Assembly (NCBI GenBank): GCA_002748455.1
Contig: PDSL01000019.1
Span: 1 to 57,371 of the forward strand
Direction of reading: 5' to 3'
Length of the DNA: 57,371 bases
DNA from: Ilumatobacter coccineus
GTDB taxonomy: Bacteria > Actinomycetota > Acidimicrobiia > Acidimicrobiales > Ilumatobacteraceae
Below the pieces are notes generated by a model. That model did not search any database. It saw only the letters and a program-made list of their open reading frames with translations, and was not told the origin of the DNA. Shown here in pieces: positions 30,868 to 41,489 of the stretch. Each line of letters starts with the position of its first letter. The first letter of the stretch is position 1. Both the position numbers and the translations under genes were made by a program.

Positions 30868-32174
30868 TACTCCCGCCCCAAGTGGGTGATCTGTTCTTCG
30901 CCCATCATCCAACGCAGGGTGTTCTTGAGCTTGGTTAACTGGATGAAGAGGTCGTGCTCAGCGGTGAGACCGGGAGCGGCCATCGGGTCTTTGTAGTAGA
31001 AGCTCAGCCACTCCTGGATGCCGGACATACCAGCCCGCTGGGCGAGGTCGCTAAAGAGGACCAGGTCGAGAGCCAGCGGAGCGGCCAGGATCGAGTCACG
31101 GCACAGGAAGTCGATCTTGATCTGCATGGGATATCCCATCCAGCCAAAGATGTCGATATTGTCCCAGCCTTCCTTGTTGTCGCCCCGCGGTGGGTAATAG
31201 TTGATCCTCACCTTGTGGTAGGCATCGTCGTAGAGGTCGGGGTACATCTCCGGCTGGAGGATGTTGTGGAGGACGCCGAGTTTGGAGACTTCCTTGGTCT
31301 TGAAGTTCTCGGGATCGTCGAGCACCTCGCCGTCTCGGTTGCCGAGAATATTTGTGGAGAACCAGCCGTTGAGGCCGAGCATGCGGGCCTTCAACATGGG
31401 GCCGATCACCGTCTTGATCAGGGTTTGGCCGGTCTTGAAGTCCTTACCCGAGATCGGCACATTGCGCTCGATGGCGAGTTCTTGAAGGGCCGGGATGTCG
31501 ACGGTCAGGTTGGGGGCGCCGTTGGCGAAGGGAACGCCTTCGAGGATGGCCGCATAGGCGTACAGCATCGAGGGGGCGATCGTCGGATCATTGGCATCGA
31601 TGGCGGCTTCGAAGGCTTCGATTGACTGGTGGGCGGGGCCGGGAGCGATATAGATCTCGGTGGAGGCTGCCCACAGCATGACCACTCGGTCGACCTTTTT
31701 CTCGTCGCGGAAGCGGTTGATGTCGGCGCGGATGGCATTCAGCATGGCTCGCTTGTCGACGGTGCCCATCGTGTGCTCGCCGTCGAGGCGCTTCACATAA
31801 TTGCGGTCGAAGGCGGCCGGCATGGGGCGTACCTCGCGCAAGGCATCAGAGATGCCTTCGAGATGGCGCCCCGAGTCGAGGACCGCAGCCTTCTGGGCCG
31901 ACACATAGGCATCGTCGGGGAAGGGGTCCCACGAGCCGAACACGACATCTTCGAGGTTGGCCAAGGGGACGAAGTCCTTGATCAAAGGGGAGCGCTGGTC
32001 GGTGCGCTTGCCGAGGCGGATGGTCGACATCTGGCTCAGTGAGCCCACCGGGGCGGCGTGGTTGCGGCGGGCGAGTTCGACGCCAGCGATCAGGGTGGTG
32101 GCAACCGCGCCGAGTCCGACGGTGATGACACCGAGGCGACCGGTAGCGGGAGCGATCTGTTGTGGGGAATCCAT
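30852..32174 (-). CDS. ino1: myo-inositol-1-phosphate synthase
   Basis: GLGAVATTLIAGVELAR, NGWFSTNILGNRDGEVLDDPENFKTKE, IKIDFLCRDSILAAPL. Confidence 0.95.
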   Translation of the reverse strand: MDSPQQIAPATGRLGVITVGLGAVATTLIAGVELARRNHAAPVGSLSQMSTIRLGKRTDQRSPLIKDFVPLANLEDVVFGSWDPFPDDAYVSAQKAAVLDSGRHLEGISDALREVRPMPAAFDRNYVKRLDGEHTMGTVDKRAMLNAIRADINRFRDEKKVDRVVMLWAASTEIYIAPGPAHQSIEAFEAAIDANDPTIAPSMLYAYAAILEGVPFANGAPNLTVDIPALQELAIERNVPISGKDFKTGQTLIKTVIGPMLKARMLGLNGWFSTNILGNRDGEVLDDPENFKTKEVSKLGVLHNILQPEMYPDLYDDAYHKVRINYYPPRGDNKEGWDNIDIFGWMGYPMQIKIDFLCRDSILAAPLALDLVLFSDLAQRAGMSGIQEWLSFYYKDPMAAPGLTAEHDLFIQLTKLKNTLRWMMGEEQITHLGREYYPEI

Positions 32175-32244
32175 AGATGCCCATAGTAAGCAATACCCAA
32201 GAAGAGATGGCGTCAGTTAAGAATATCTAAACTAATATGTCAGG

Positions 32245-33123
32245 GTGCTCCCCCTGCCCGACCTCTCCCTCCGCCAGCTTGAATATCTGGTCGCCGTCGC
32301 CTCACTGCCGACCTGGGCCGCCGCTGCCGACCAGGTCGGAGTGACCCCATCGGCCCTGTCTCAAGGGCTTGCTGAACTCGAACGACGCGTCGGGGTGCCC
32401 CTGTTTGAGACCCAGGGCCGTCGGCGGGTGCTTCGTCCCTCAGCCCAGCCGGTCCTCGACCATGCTCGCCTGGTGATCGGGTCGACGCGCGACCTGATGA
32501 CCTGGTCAGAACGGATGAATGGGGCCCAGACCGGTCGTATCCGCCTGGGCCTCATCGATGTCGCTGCCACCGTCTACTACAGCGAGGTACTCCGCTCGTT
32601 TCGCCGTGACCATGCCGAGGTAGAGCTGACCCTCACCGTCGCTCCATCGTCGGAATTGCTGGCCGGTCTCGTCGATGGTCATCACGACCTCGTCGTCTGC
32701 GTTGAACCAGCTCAGCTACCAGCAGGAATCGAGATCGAACCGGTACGGGATGAATCGCTCACCGTCTATGCACCCCTCGGTATCGAGATCGGCGATCCCG
32801 CTACTTGGGGTCCATGGGTCCTCTTTCCGTCCAGCTCGCATACTCGCCAGCAGATCGAAGTGGCCCTCAGAGATCGTGGGTCCTCCCTCCAGGTTGCTGC
32901 CGAGAGCCACCAACCCAACGTCCTTCGAGAGATGGTCAGACTCGGTGTGGGATGGACCGTTCTCCCAGCTGTGCAAGGGCCGTCGGCAAGCCAAGCCAAT
33001 CGCGGCCCCCAAATCGTGGTGCGCCATCTCGTCACCGCTCGCCGGAGTGGAGCGGTGGTCGACCCGGCGGTGATCTCCTTGGCTCGTCAGATCGCTGAGG
33101 GCGCTGATTCGGCCTTGGTCTGA
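32245..33123 (+). CDS. LysR-family transcriptional regulator
   Basis: LSLRQLEYLVAVASLPTWAAAADQVGVTPSALSQGLAELERRVGVPLFE. Confidence 0.92.
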   Translation: MLPLPDLSLRQLEYLVAVASLPTWAAAADQVGVTPSALSQGLAELERRVGVPLFETQGRRRVLRPSAQPVLDHARLVIGSTRDLMTWSERMNGAQTGRIRLGLIDVAATVYYSEVLRSFRRDHAEVELTLTVAPSSELLAGLVDGHHDLVVCVEPAQLPAGIEIEPVRDESLTVYAPLGIEIGDPATWGPWVLFPSSSHTRQQIEVALRDRGSSLQVAAESHQPNVLREMVRLGVGWTVLPAVQGPSASQANRGPQIVVRHLVTARRSGAVVDPAVISLARQIAEGADSALV

Positions 33124-33214
33124 CTGCACCGGGGCATCTTGGTCTCGAAAACTTGGTCATCGGAGCTGAATCGGTTTGCGTTCGGGCGCTGAGTCTGGCA
33201 AGATTTTCGCCGTT

Positions 33215-33256
33215 ATGTATTCGCGCCCTCTCACCCTCGTAGTAATTCTCGACTAG
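33215..33256 (+). CDS. ilv leader peptide MYSRPLTLVVILD
   Basis: 14 codons incl. stop, 6 of 13 residues L/V/I, followed by intrinsic terminator and ilvB. Confidence 0.8.
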   Translation: MYSRPLTLVVILD

Positions 33257-33283
33257 CGCACCGCCTGCTTCGCTGTGTGCGCC

Positions 33284-33316
33284 ACGACCTCCCAGATGGG
33301 AGGTCGTTTCGTTTTT
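33284..33316 (+). terminator. Intrinsic terminator/attenuator in ilvB leader
   Basis: ACGACCTCCC-agat-GGGAGGTCGT then TTCGTTTTT. Confidence 0.9.
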
Positions 33317-33354
33317 CATCGTCGCTTACCCTTTCGCATTCAGGAGATCACCAC

Positions 33355-35106
33355 ATGACCAAGATGACCGGAGCTGAAGCGCTCATCAAATCCCTCGAAG
33401 CCGAAGGCGTCGAAACCGTCTTTGGCCTGCCCGGCGGGGCCATCCTCCCGGCCTATGACCCCCTCTTAGAGTCACCGATCCGCCATGTTCTCGTTCGCCA
33501 CGAGCAGGGTGCTGGTCATATGGCTGAAGGGTTCTCGCATGCCACCGGCAAGCCCGGTGTCGTCATCGTGACCTCCGGGCCAGCGGCCACCAATATGGTC
33601 ACCCCCTTGATGGATGCCTATCTCGACTCGATCCCGATGGTCTGCATCACCGGCCAGGTGGCGAGTACCAATATCGGTCTTGATGCCTTCCAAGAATGTG
33701 ACACGGTGGGGATCACTCGCTCGTGTACCAAGCACAACGAATTGGTGCTCAGTGCCCAAGACATTCCGATGATCGTCCGCCAGGCCTTCCATCTGGCGAC
33801 AACCGGACGACCTGGTCCCACCTTGATCGATCTCCCCAAAGACATCCTCGGTGAAGAGATGACCTGGTATTGGCCGACCGATGAAGAGGTGTCGGCTTCC
33901 CTTCCCGGGTATCGGCCCACCGTCAAGGGTCATCCCAAGATGATCAAGGAAGCAGCTCGCCTGATCATGGCGGCCGAGCGTCCAGTGCTCTATGTCGGCG
34001 GCGGCATGGTCAAAGCCCACGCTGCCGAGGTGTTGCGAGAACTTGTCGACCTGACCGACATCCCGGTGGTGACGACCCTGATGGCTCGTGGGGTCTTCCC
34101 CGACAGCCATCCCCTCAGCCTTGGTATGCCGGGTATGCATGGCACGCCAACCGCCACCACAGCGATGCAAAAGTCCGATCTCTTGATCACCCTTGGCGCT
34201 CGCTTTGACGATCGGATCACCGGCAATCTTGAGGGCTTTGCTCCCGAGGCGAAGATCATCCATGTCGATGTCGACCCCGCTGAACAGGGCAAGATTCGTC
34301 GTCCCGACGTCCCCATCGTCGGGGACTGCAAGCGGGTCACCACCTCGATCGTGGATGCCCTGCGGACCCTGATCGACAAGGGTGTGGAAACCCCCGACCG
34401 GGGGCCCTGGAAGAGTCGGGTGTCGGGCTGGAAAGAACAGTTCCCCCTGGTCTACGACCAGAGCGAACCCGGCGATCGACTCAAGCCCCAGTACTGCCTC
34501 GAGCAATTGCGTGATGCCGCGCCGGCTGACACGATCCTGGTGTCCGGTGTCGGCCAACACCAGATGTTCTCTTCGCTCTATTGGCGCTTCGAGCAGCCCA
34601 ACAGCTGGATCAACTCTGGTGGTTTGGGCACGATGGGGTTCTCGATCCCAGCGGCGATCGGTGCCAAAGCGGCCCGTCCCGAGGCCACCGTGTGGGCTGT
34701 CGATGGCGATGGCTGTTTCCAGATGACCGCCCAAGAGCTGATCACCGCCACCGTGGAACATCTGCCGATCAAGGTCGCCCTGCTCAACAACAGCTATCTC
34801 GGCATGGTCCGCCAGTGGCAAGACCTGTTCTACGACCACCGCTTCAGCGAGGTGCACCAGTCCGAGACCATTCCCGACTATGTGGCCTGGGCGGAGTCGA
34901 TGGGCTGTGTTGGGATTCGGGTTGAAGCACCCGAAGAGGTCGCCCCGGCGATCGCCCGAGCCAATGAGATCAACGACCGTACCGTGGTGATCGAATTCCG
35001 CACCGATCCCCGAGAGAACGTCTTCCCGATGGTGCCGCCCGGTGCCACCAACGACGAACTGCTCGTCCATCCACGTCAGCAAGACATCCGGCATCGGCTG
35101 GGCTGA
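33355..35106 (+). CDS. ilvB: Acetolactate synthase large subunit
   Basis: GLPGGAILPAYDPL, RHEQGAGHMAEGF, GDGCFQMTAQELITA. Confidence 0.97.
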   Translation: MTKMTGAEALIKSLEAEGVETVFGLPGGAILPAYDPLLESPIRHVLVRHEQGAGHMAEGFSHATGKPGVVIVTSGPAATNMVTPLMDAYLDSIPMVCITGQVASTNIGLDAFQECDTVGITRSCTKHNELVLSAQDIPMIVRQAFHLATTGRPGPTLIDLPKDILGEEMTWYWPTDEEVSASLPGYRPTVKGHPKMIKEAARLIMAAERPVLYVGGGMVKAHAAEVLRELVDLTDIPVVTTLMARGVFPDSHPLSLGMPGMHGTPTATTAMQKSDLLITLGARFDDRITGNLEGFAPEAKIIHVDVDPAEQGKIRRPDVPIVGDCKRVTTSIVDALRTLIDKGVETPDRGPWKSRVSGWKEQFPLVYDQSEPGDRLKPQYCLEQLRDAAPADTILVSGVGQHQMFSSLYWRFEQPNSWINSGGLGTMGFSIPAAIGAKAARPEATVWAVDGDGCFQMTAQELITATVEHLPIKVALLNNSYLGMVRQWQDLFYDHRFSEVHQSETIPDYVAWAESMGCVGIRVEAPEEVAPAIARANEINDRTVVIEFRTDPRENVFPMVPPGATNDELLVHPRQQDIRHRLG

Positions 35107-35126
35107 TCGAGAGACAAGGACTTTCC

Positions 35127-36717
<1,591 letters not shown>

Positions 36718-36913
36718 GCCTCGTAGCGTCGTGGTGGCGGTCGAGTGATCGCCACTCGCGCGATCGCTTGAGAAATTTTTTTGGTCGGCGTCACGATTGG
36801 GGTCGTGTTCTCGTCTTTACCTCAGTGCGACCACACCTGTGTACCCAACGAGATGAGAAGGGTATAGGTTTGGTGAAGTTGCTATGGGGCTTCATACAGC
36901 GCGCTTTGATTCG

Positions 36914-38488
36914 ATGGACACGGAGGCGCTCTTGGCGCGTGTCCGAGACGGCGACATGGACGCCTATGGCGAGATCTATCGTCGCTATGAGCGATTTGCC
37001 CACCAGGTTGCACGCCGGCGTTCGCGGCGTCACTCCGAGGACCTCGTGTCGGAATCCTTCCGTCGCGTGCTCACGGCGATCACTCGGGGCGCCGGTCCCC
37101 GTCAGGCATTTGGGCCCTACCTTGCCACCACTATCCGGTCTGTCGCAGCAGGATTGGCTGGCCCATTTCAGGAGGTTGAACTCGACGTGTCGGCACACCT
37201 GACGGACGACCACGGTGATGTCGACCCTCGAGTCGCTACAGCGTTTGCCAGCCTTCCCGAGGCCTGGCAGAACGCCTTGTGGTACAGCGATGTCGAAGGT
37301 ATGTCGCCGCGCCATGTGGCTCCCTTGATGGGGCTGCCCTCAGCGAACGCCTTTTCAGCCTTGCGTAAACGGGCCCGAGCCGGTCTGCGATCGGCTTATC
37401 TCGTCCAGGTGGTGAACGATGCTTGCAATGATGAGGTTCGTGAACAGCTCGCGCTCTTGGTCACCGGAGCGTTGGATCCCGATCAGCTCGATGCGATCGT
37501 CGATCGTCATCTCGATGAATGCGATCGCTGTCGGGCGGTGGCCTGGCGGATCGAGAAGGTGTCGGGCAAACGGTTGGGCATGGTGCTCGCCCCAGCCCTG
37601 ATCGCCTTTCACGGATTTGCCGCTGATGGTGCGTTGGTGCCCGTTGGTCTTGGCGGCAGCGCTATCGCTGGCTGGTTCCAGCGGCGCCGATCCTCGCGTG
37701 CGGGGTTCATGGTGTTTTGGGGTTCGGCAGCGGTCGCTCTCGCTCTCGGGGTGTGGGCGGTGATCGCCATCGTTCTGCCTGGTGTCAGCCAGTCCACATC
37801 CGGCTCTGCTGATGGTGGAGGAGGGGCTGGGGCTAGCGGTACCCTCGCACCCGCTGGCTCTGACGATGGCGCCGATCCCGCGGAGAACGATGAACCGAAC
37901 AACCTGGTTCCCTTGGTGACGTTGGCTAACCCGACCACCACGGCGGCGTTGCCATCGACAACCACGTCGACCACCTTGCCGCCAGCGCCCCAGGCGGTGG
38001 CGCCACCATCGGGTGCGACACCTCGACCGACACCACGACCGACACCTCGTCCTGCTCCTCGGACTACCGCGGTGGTGACAACCACCACCACGCTTGCCCC
38101 GACAACGACATCGACGACGACCACTACGTCAACGACGACGACCACATCGTCAACGACAACCACGACGACAGTTCCGATTGGTGAGCCTCTGGCTGCCGAT
38201 CTTGTCGTCGTCCGTGATGAGGTGATCATCGAGCACGGCCAACTGGTTCGAGTCTCCGAGTTCCACTTCATCGGGCTGACCGGTGAGCCGGGCCGGATGG
38301 TGTTTGACCCTGGGGTGCTAGCGGTCGAATCCGTTCCTGATGTCGGGTGCACCACCGAGGAGTGCGTGATCGATGGCACCTTGACGGGTGACTTCCAAGT
38401 GATCTTTAGGACCACTCCGGGGAGTGTTCACGATGTCCGAGTGCTCGACCATCTCGATCGGGAGTGGAAGAGCTATCACCTCGAGTGA
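36914..38488 (+). CDS. ECF-type sigma factor fused to zinc-finger-like segment, TM helix, Thr-rich linker and C-terminal extracytoplasmic domain
   Basis: DAYGEIYRRYERFAHQVARR...SEDLVSESFRRVL; FASLPEAWQNALWY; HLDECDRC (Hx3Cx2C); TM ~37715-37785; Thr-rich linker. Confidence 0.85.
   Translation: MDTEALLARVRDGDMDAYGEIYRRYERFAHQVARRRSRRHSEDLVSESFRRVLTAITRGAGPRQAFGPYLATTIRSVAAGLAGPFQEVELDVSAHLTDDHGDVDPRVATAFASLPEAWQNALWYSDVEGMSPRHVAPLMGLPSANAFSALRKRARAGLRSAYLVQVVNDACNDEVREQLALLVTGALDPDQLDAIVDRHLDECDRCRAVAWRIEKVSGKRLGMVLAPALIAFHGFAADGALVPVGLGGSAIAGWFQRRRSSRAGFMVFWGSAAVALALGVWAVIAIVLPGVSQSTSGSADGGGGAGASGTLAPAGSDDGADPAENDEPNNLVPLVTLANPTTTAALPSTTTSTTLPPAPQAVAPPSGATPRPTPRPTPRPAPRTTAVVTTTTTLAPTTTSTTTTTSTTTTTSSTTTTTTVPIGEPLAADLVVVRDEVIIEHGQLVRVSEFHFIGLTGEPGRMVFDPGVLAVESVPDVGCTTEECVIDGTLTGDFQVIFRTTPGSVHDVRVLDHLDREWKSYHLE
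37930..38178 (+). repeat. Low-complexity Thr/Pro-rich coding repeat (ACN/CCN codons)
   Basis: TPRPTPRPTPRPAPRTTAVVTTTTTLAPTTTSTTTTTSTTTTTSSTTTTTTV. Confidence 0.9.
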
Positions 38489-38627
38489 TCCTCGGGCACA
38501 TGCCTAGGTCGTGCCGATATCGATGTCGCCATTCGGCGTGACGATATCGACGATCTCATCGTCAGATGGGGAGGAAGCACCAGGGTGCGATGCACGTTTG
38601 TGCACACTGTGAGAATATTCTTACCTT

Positions 38628-38737
38628 GGCGTCACGATCTCGGATCTGGGTGATCTGTTCTTAGTAACGACGTTGACCACATCGTCGTTTACCGCTCCGG
38701 TGGGAAGCAGAGCGCTTCCGACCACCCACCGGAGCGG
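38628..38737 (+). repeat. Hairpin repeat unit A
   Basis: GTCACGAT-N20-TCTTA, then ACGACG/CGTCGT and CCGCTCCGGTGGG/CCCACCGGAGCGG. Confidence 0.9.
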
Positions 38738-38836
38738 AAGCCAGTCATCGTTGATCGAGTCCACCATGTCTCGGAATCGTCCATCACTGCGCTGTCACCA
38801 GCGCTGGGAGGGGCACGATGAGTTGGTCTTGGCGAT

Positions 38837-38864
38837 CTGGGGTCAGAGCTTGCTCTGACCCCAG
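38837..38864. terminator. Perfect 13-bp hairpin with TT between the arms (terminator-like, no T tract)
   Basis: CTGGGGTCAGAGC-TT-GCTCTGACCCCAG. Confidence 0.55.
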
Positions 38865-38964
38865 CGTCACGATTTGGGATTCTGACGGTCTTTTCTTATT
38901 GGCGACGTTGACCACATCGTCGTTCGCCGCTCCGGTGGGACGTATCCAGTCCCCACCGGAGCGG
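38863..38964 (+). repeat. Hairpin repeat unit B
   Basis: GTCACGAT-N20-TCTTA, GCGACG/CGTCGT, CCGCTCCGGTGGG/CCCACCGGAGCGG with a different loop. Confidence 0.9.
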
Positions 38965-39094
38965 ATGCCGGTCACTCCCGGTGGATCGGGTTCATCCCAG
39001 TGCAGTGGTCGAGATGCTCGATTCGGTGGCGATTGCCAGGGACCACTCAGGGAAGCTTGGACGTTTGTGCATCCAGTGAAATTTCTTTCAGTCT

Positions 39095-39204
39095 GGCGTC
39101 ACGATCTGTCGATATTGTGATCTCTTCTTATTGACGACGTTGGCCACATCGTCGTTTACCGCTCCGGTGGGAAGCAGAGAGCTTCCGACCACTCACCGGA
39201 GCGG
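39095..39204 (+). repeat. Hairpin repeat unit C
   Basis: GTCACGAT-N20-TCTTA, ACGACG/CGTCGT, CCGCTCCGGTG/CACCGGAGCGG. Confidence 0.9.
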
Positions 39205-39226
39205 GTGCCAGTCCTCGTTGATCGAA

Positions 39227-39940
39227 TCAGCTCACCGCCACACGGCAAGCGAGACGCATCATCTTGTCGACGCCCGCCTTGAGCTCTTCGTCGCTGATAC
39301 GGGTGGTTTCGCCGGTGACCTCCAAGAGGTCGGAGACCGTCATCATCGCCAGGGCTTCAACCCCCTTGATCGCGGCGATCGTGTACATCATCGCTGCTTC
39401 CATATCGACACCGATATGGCCGGTGCGCTTCCAACGGGCGAAGGTGTTGGGATCAGGATCGTAGAACACTCCGCTGGTGATGATCGGGCCGACATGAACG
39501 GTCGATCCGCTTTCCCGGCTGAGCTGGGCAGCGGTTTCGGCGAGTTCAAAGGTGGCGGTAGGAGCGTAGGAGCTCATCTGAGCGACGCGCAGGGGCGTGG
39601 TGTCTTCAGCGGTGGCCGAGATCCCGAGCACGGTGTCACCCATCGACATCCCATCCTGGAGGGCACCGCAGGTGCCGACCCGGATGAGTCGCTTGGCGCC
39701 CAACATGATGAGCTCTTCGAACACGATTCCCGATGATGGGGCTCCCATGCCGGTTGTTTGGACGCTGATGGGTGAGCCCTCAAACGTGCCGGTGAAGCCC
39801 AACATGCCGCGCTCCTCATTGACGCAGCGATAGCCAGGATCGAAGAAGGTTTCGGCAATATAGGCGGCCCGGCGAGGATCTCCGGGACACAGAACAGCAG
39901 GGGCGTAGTCGCCATTTTCGGCACGTATATGAATCGGCAT
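39227..39940 (-). CDS. deoD: Purine-nucleoside phosphorylase (DeoD type)
   Basis: MPIHIRAENGDYAPAVLCPGDPRRAAYIAETFF, RVGTCGALQDGMSMGD, GVDMEAAMMYTIAA. Confidence 0.95.
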   Translation of the reverse strand: MPIHIRAENGDYAPAVLCPGDPRRAAYIAETFFDPGYRCVNEERGMLGFTGTFEGSPISVQTTGMGAPSSGIVFEELIMLGAKRLIRVGTCGALQDGMSMGDTVLGISATAEDTTPLRVAQMSSYAPTATFELAETAAQLSRESGSTVHVGPIITSGVFYDPDPNTFARWKRTGHIGVDMEAAMMYTIAAIKGVEALAMMTVSDLLEVTGETTRISDEELKAGVDKMMRLACRVAVS

Positions 39941-40009
39941 GCCATCCAGAGTAGACGCCCTTCGGCTCGTGGGAAAAGTGTTCCGTTGTCGGGCGCCTAG
40001 GCTTGGGGG

Positions 40010-41365
40010 ATGCTTCGCCTCTATGACACCGCCACCCGAGAGGTTCGTGAACTCGCCCTCAGCGTGCCAGGAAAGGTGAGTATCTATCTGTGCGGTCCCA
40101 CCGTGTATGGCCCGCCCCATCTCGGTCACGGACGGGCGACGCTCGAATACGACATCTTGCGGCGCTATCTCACCTGGTCTGGCCTTGAGGTGCGCTTCGT
40201 CTCCAATATCACCGATATCGAGGACAAGATCATCGATCGCGCCCAGCGAGAGGGACGTCCCTGGAATGAGATCACCACCCACTATGAGCAGGTTTGGTGG
40301 GACACGATGGATGCACTGGATTTTGAACGGCCCACCGATACGCCCCACGCCACCGACTATGTCGATGAGATGGTGGCCTTGATCGAAGAACTCATCGAGC
40401 GGGGAGCCGCGTATTCGACCGCTGATGGGATCTATCTTTCGGTCGAATCGGTCGAGGGCTATGGCCTGCTCGCCCACCAATCGCTCGATGACATGAGGTC
40501 AGGCGGCGGTGAACGTGTCGTGGTCGGCGCTGAACTCAAGCGTCATCCCGCCGACTTTGTGTTGTGGAAGCTCGCCAAGCCGGGTGAGCCATCGTGGCCA
40601 TCGCCGTGGGGAGATGGCCGTCCCGGATGGCACAGCGAATGCGTGGTGATGAGCCTGGGACTCTTAGGGGAAGGGTTTGATCTCCATTGCGGCGGTCAAG
40701 ATCTCCGCTTTCCCCATCACGAAAACGAGCGAGCCCAGGCGGTCGCTGTCGGCAAGGACTTCGCCAAGCATTGGATGCATAACGGGTTTGTGGTCGATGC
40801 CGAAGGTGAGAAGATGTCCAAGAGTCTGGGCAATGTGTCGAGCCTGGCCGACCTGGTCGAGCACTATGACCCCCGGGCATATCGGATGGCCCTACTGCAA
40901 GCCCACTATCGCAGCCCGATCTCGATCAATGATCGGGTCTTGAGCTCGGCGGCGACGTCCTTGGCTGGCCTCGATGCCTTTGCTTCGCGTACCAGCGCCA
41001 TCGACGACAGCGAGGCCGATCCTGACGTGATCGCCGCATTTCGGGAAGCGATGGACGATGACCTCGATACCCCGCGGGCGACGGCGATCATGTTTGACAC
41101 CGTGAGGCGGGCCAATATCGCCCTCGATACTGGCGATCCATCAGCGCCAGCCTTGGTGTCAGCGGTGCGCGAGATCAGCGGAGCCTTCGGTCTGGTTATC
41201 GGATCACGCTCGGAGATTCCCGATGAGGTGCTGGCTCAGGCTGCCGATCTTGATGCCGCTCGTCGTCAGCGCGACTATGCGACCGCCGACGCGATCCGAG
41301 CTGCCTTGCAGGCTGATGGCTGGACGGTGGAAACCACTCCTGATGGCACCACGGTCCGACGCTGA
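40010..41365 (+). CDS. cysS: Cysteinyl-tRNA synthetase
   Basis: YLCGPTVYGPPHLGHGRA, GGQDLRFPHHENERAQ, KMSKSLGN. Confidence 0.96.
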   Translation: MLRLYDTATREVRELALSVPGKVSIYLCGPTVYGPPHLGHGRATLEYDILRRYLTWSGLEVRFVSNITDIEDKIIDRAQREGRPWNEITTHYEQVWWDTMDALDFERPTDTPHATDYVDEMVALIEELIERGAAYSTADGIYLSVESVEGYGLLAHQSLDDMRSGGGERVVVGAELKRHPADFVLWKLAKPGEPSWPSPWGDGRPGWHSECVVMSLGLLGEGFDLHCGGQDLRFPHHENERAQAVAVGKDFAKHWMHNGFVVDAEGEKMSKSLGNVSSLADLVEHYDPRAYRMALLQAHYRSPISINDRVLSSAATSLAGLDAFASRTSAIDDSEADPDVIAAFREAMDDDLDTPRATAIMFDTVRRANIALDTGDPSAPALVSAVREISGAFGLVIGSRSEIPDEVLAQAADLDAARRQRDYATADAIRAALQADGWTVETTPDGTTVRR

Positions 41366-41489
41366 GACCGGTGGATAACAACCTGGTCTGACCACGGATC
41401 ACCAGTCGTATTCGGGTCGTGTGCGGCAGCGTGACCGGAGTGTTACCCACGGGTAGCGCACCCTCATTGGCGAGGGCTAACTTGTCACC

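Noticed and set aside
33472-35094. 540-aa ORF opposite ilvB
   Set aside because: Antisense shadow; no motifs
37609-38415. Val-rich antisense ORF (VVVVDDVVVVVDVVVV)
   Set aside because: Reverse complement of the Thr-rich low-complexity linker; not a real membrane protein
38628-39204. CRISPR array
   Set aside because: Only three units, ~233-bp period, internally palindromic with long dissimilar intervals and no cas genes in the window
38673-39232. Repeated peptide TTSSFTAPVGSRxLPTTHRSG in ORFs across the hairpin repeats
   Set aside because: No consistent starts or RBS, unit B peptide diverges, and conservation follows hairpin arms rather than codons
39941-40480. N-terminal extension of the deoD ORF
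   Set aside because: Overlaps cysS 5' end; PNP family start is MPIHIRAENGDYAP at 39940
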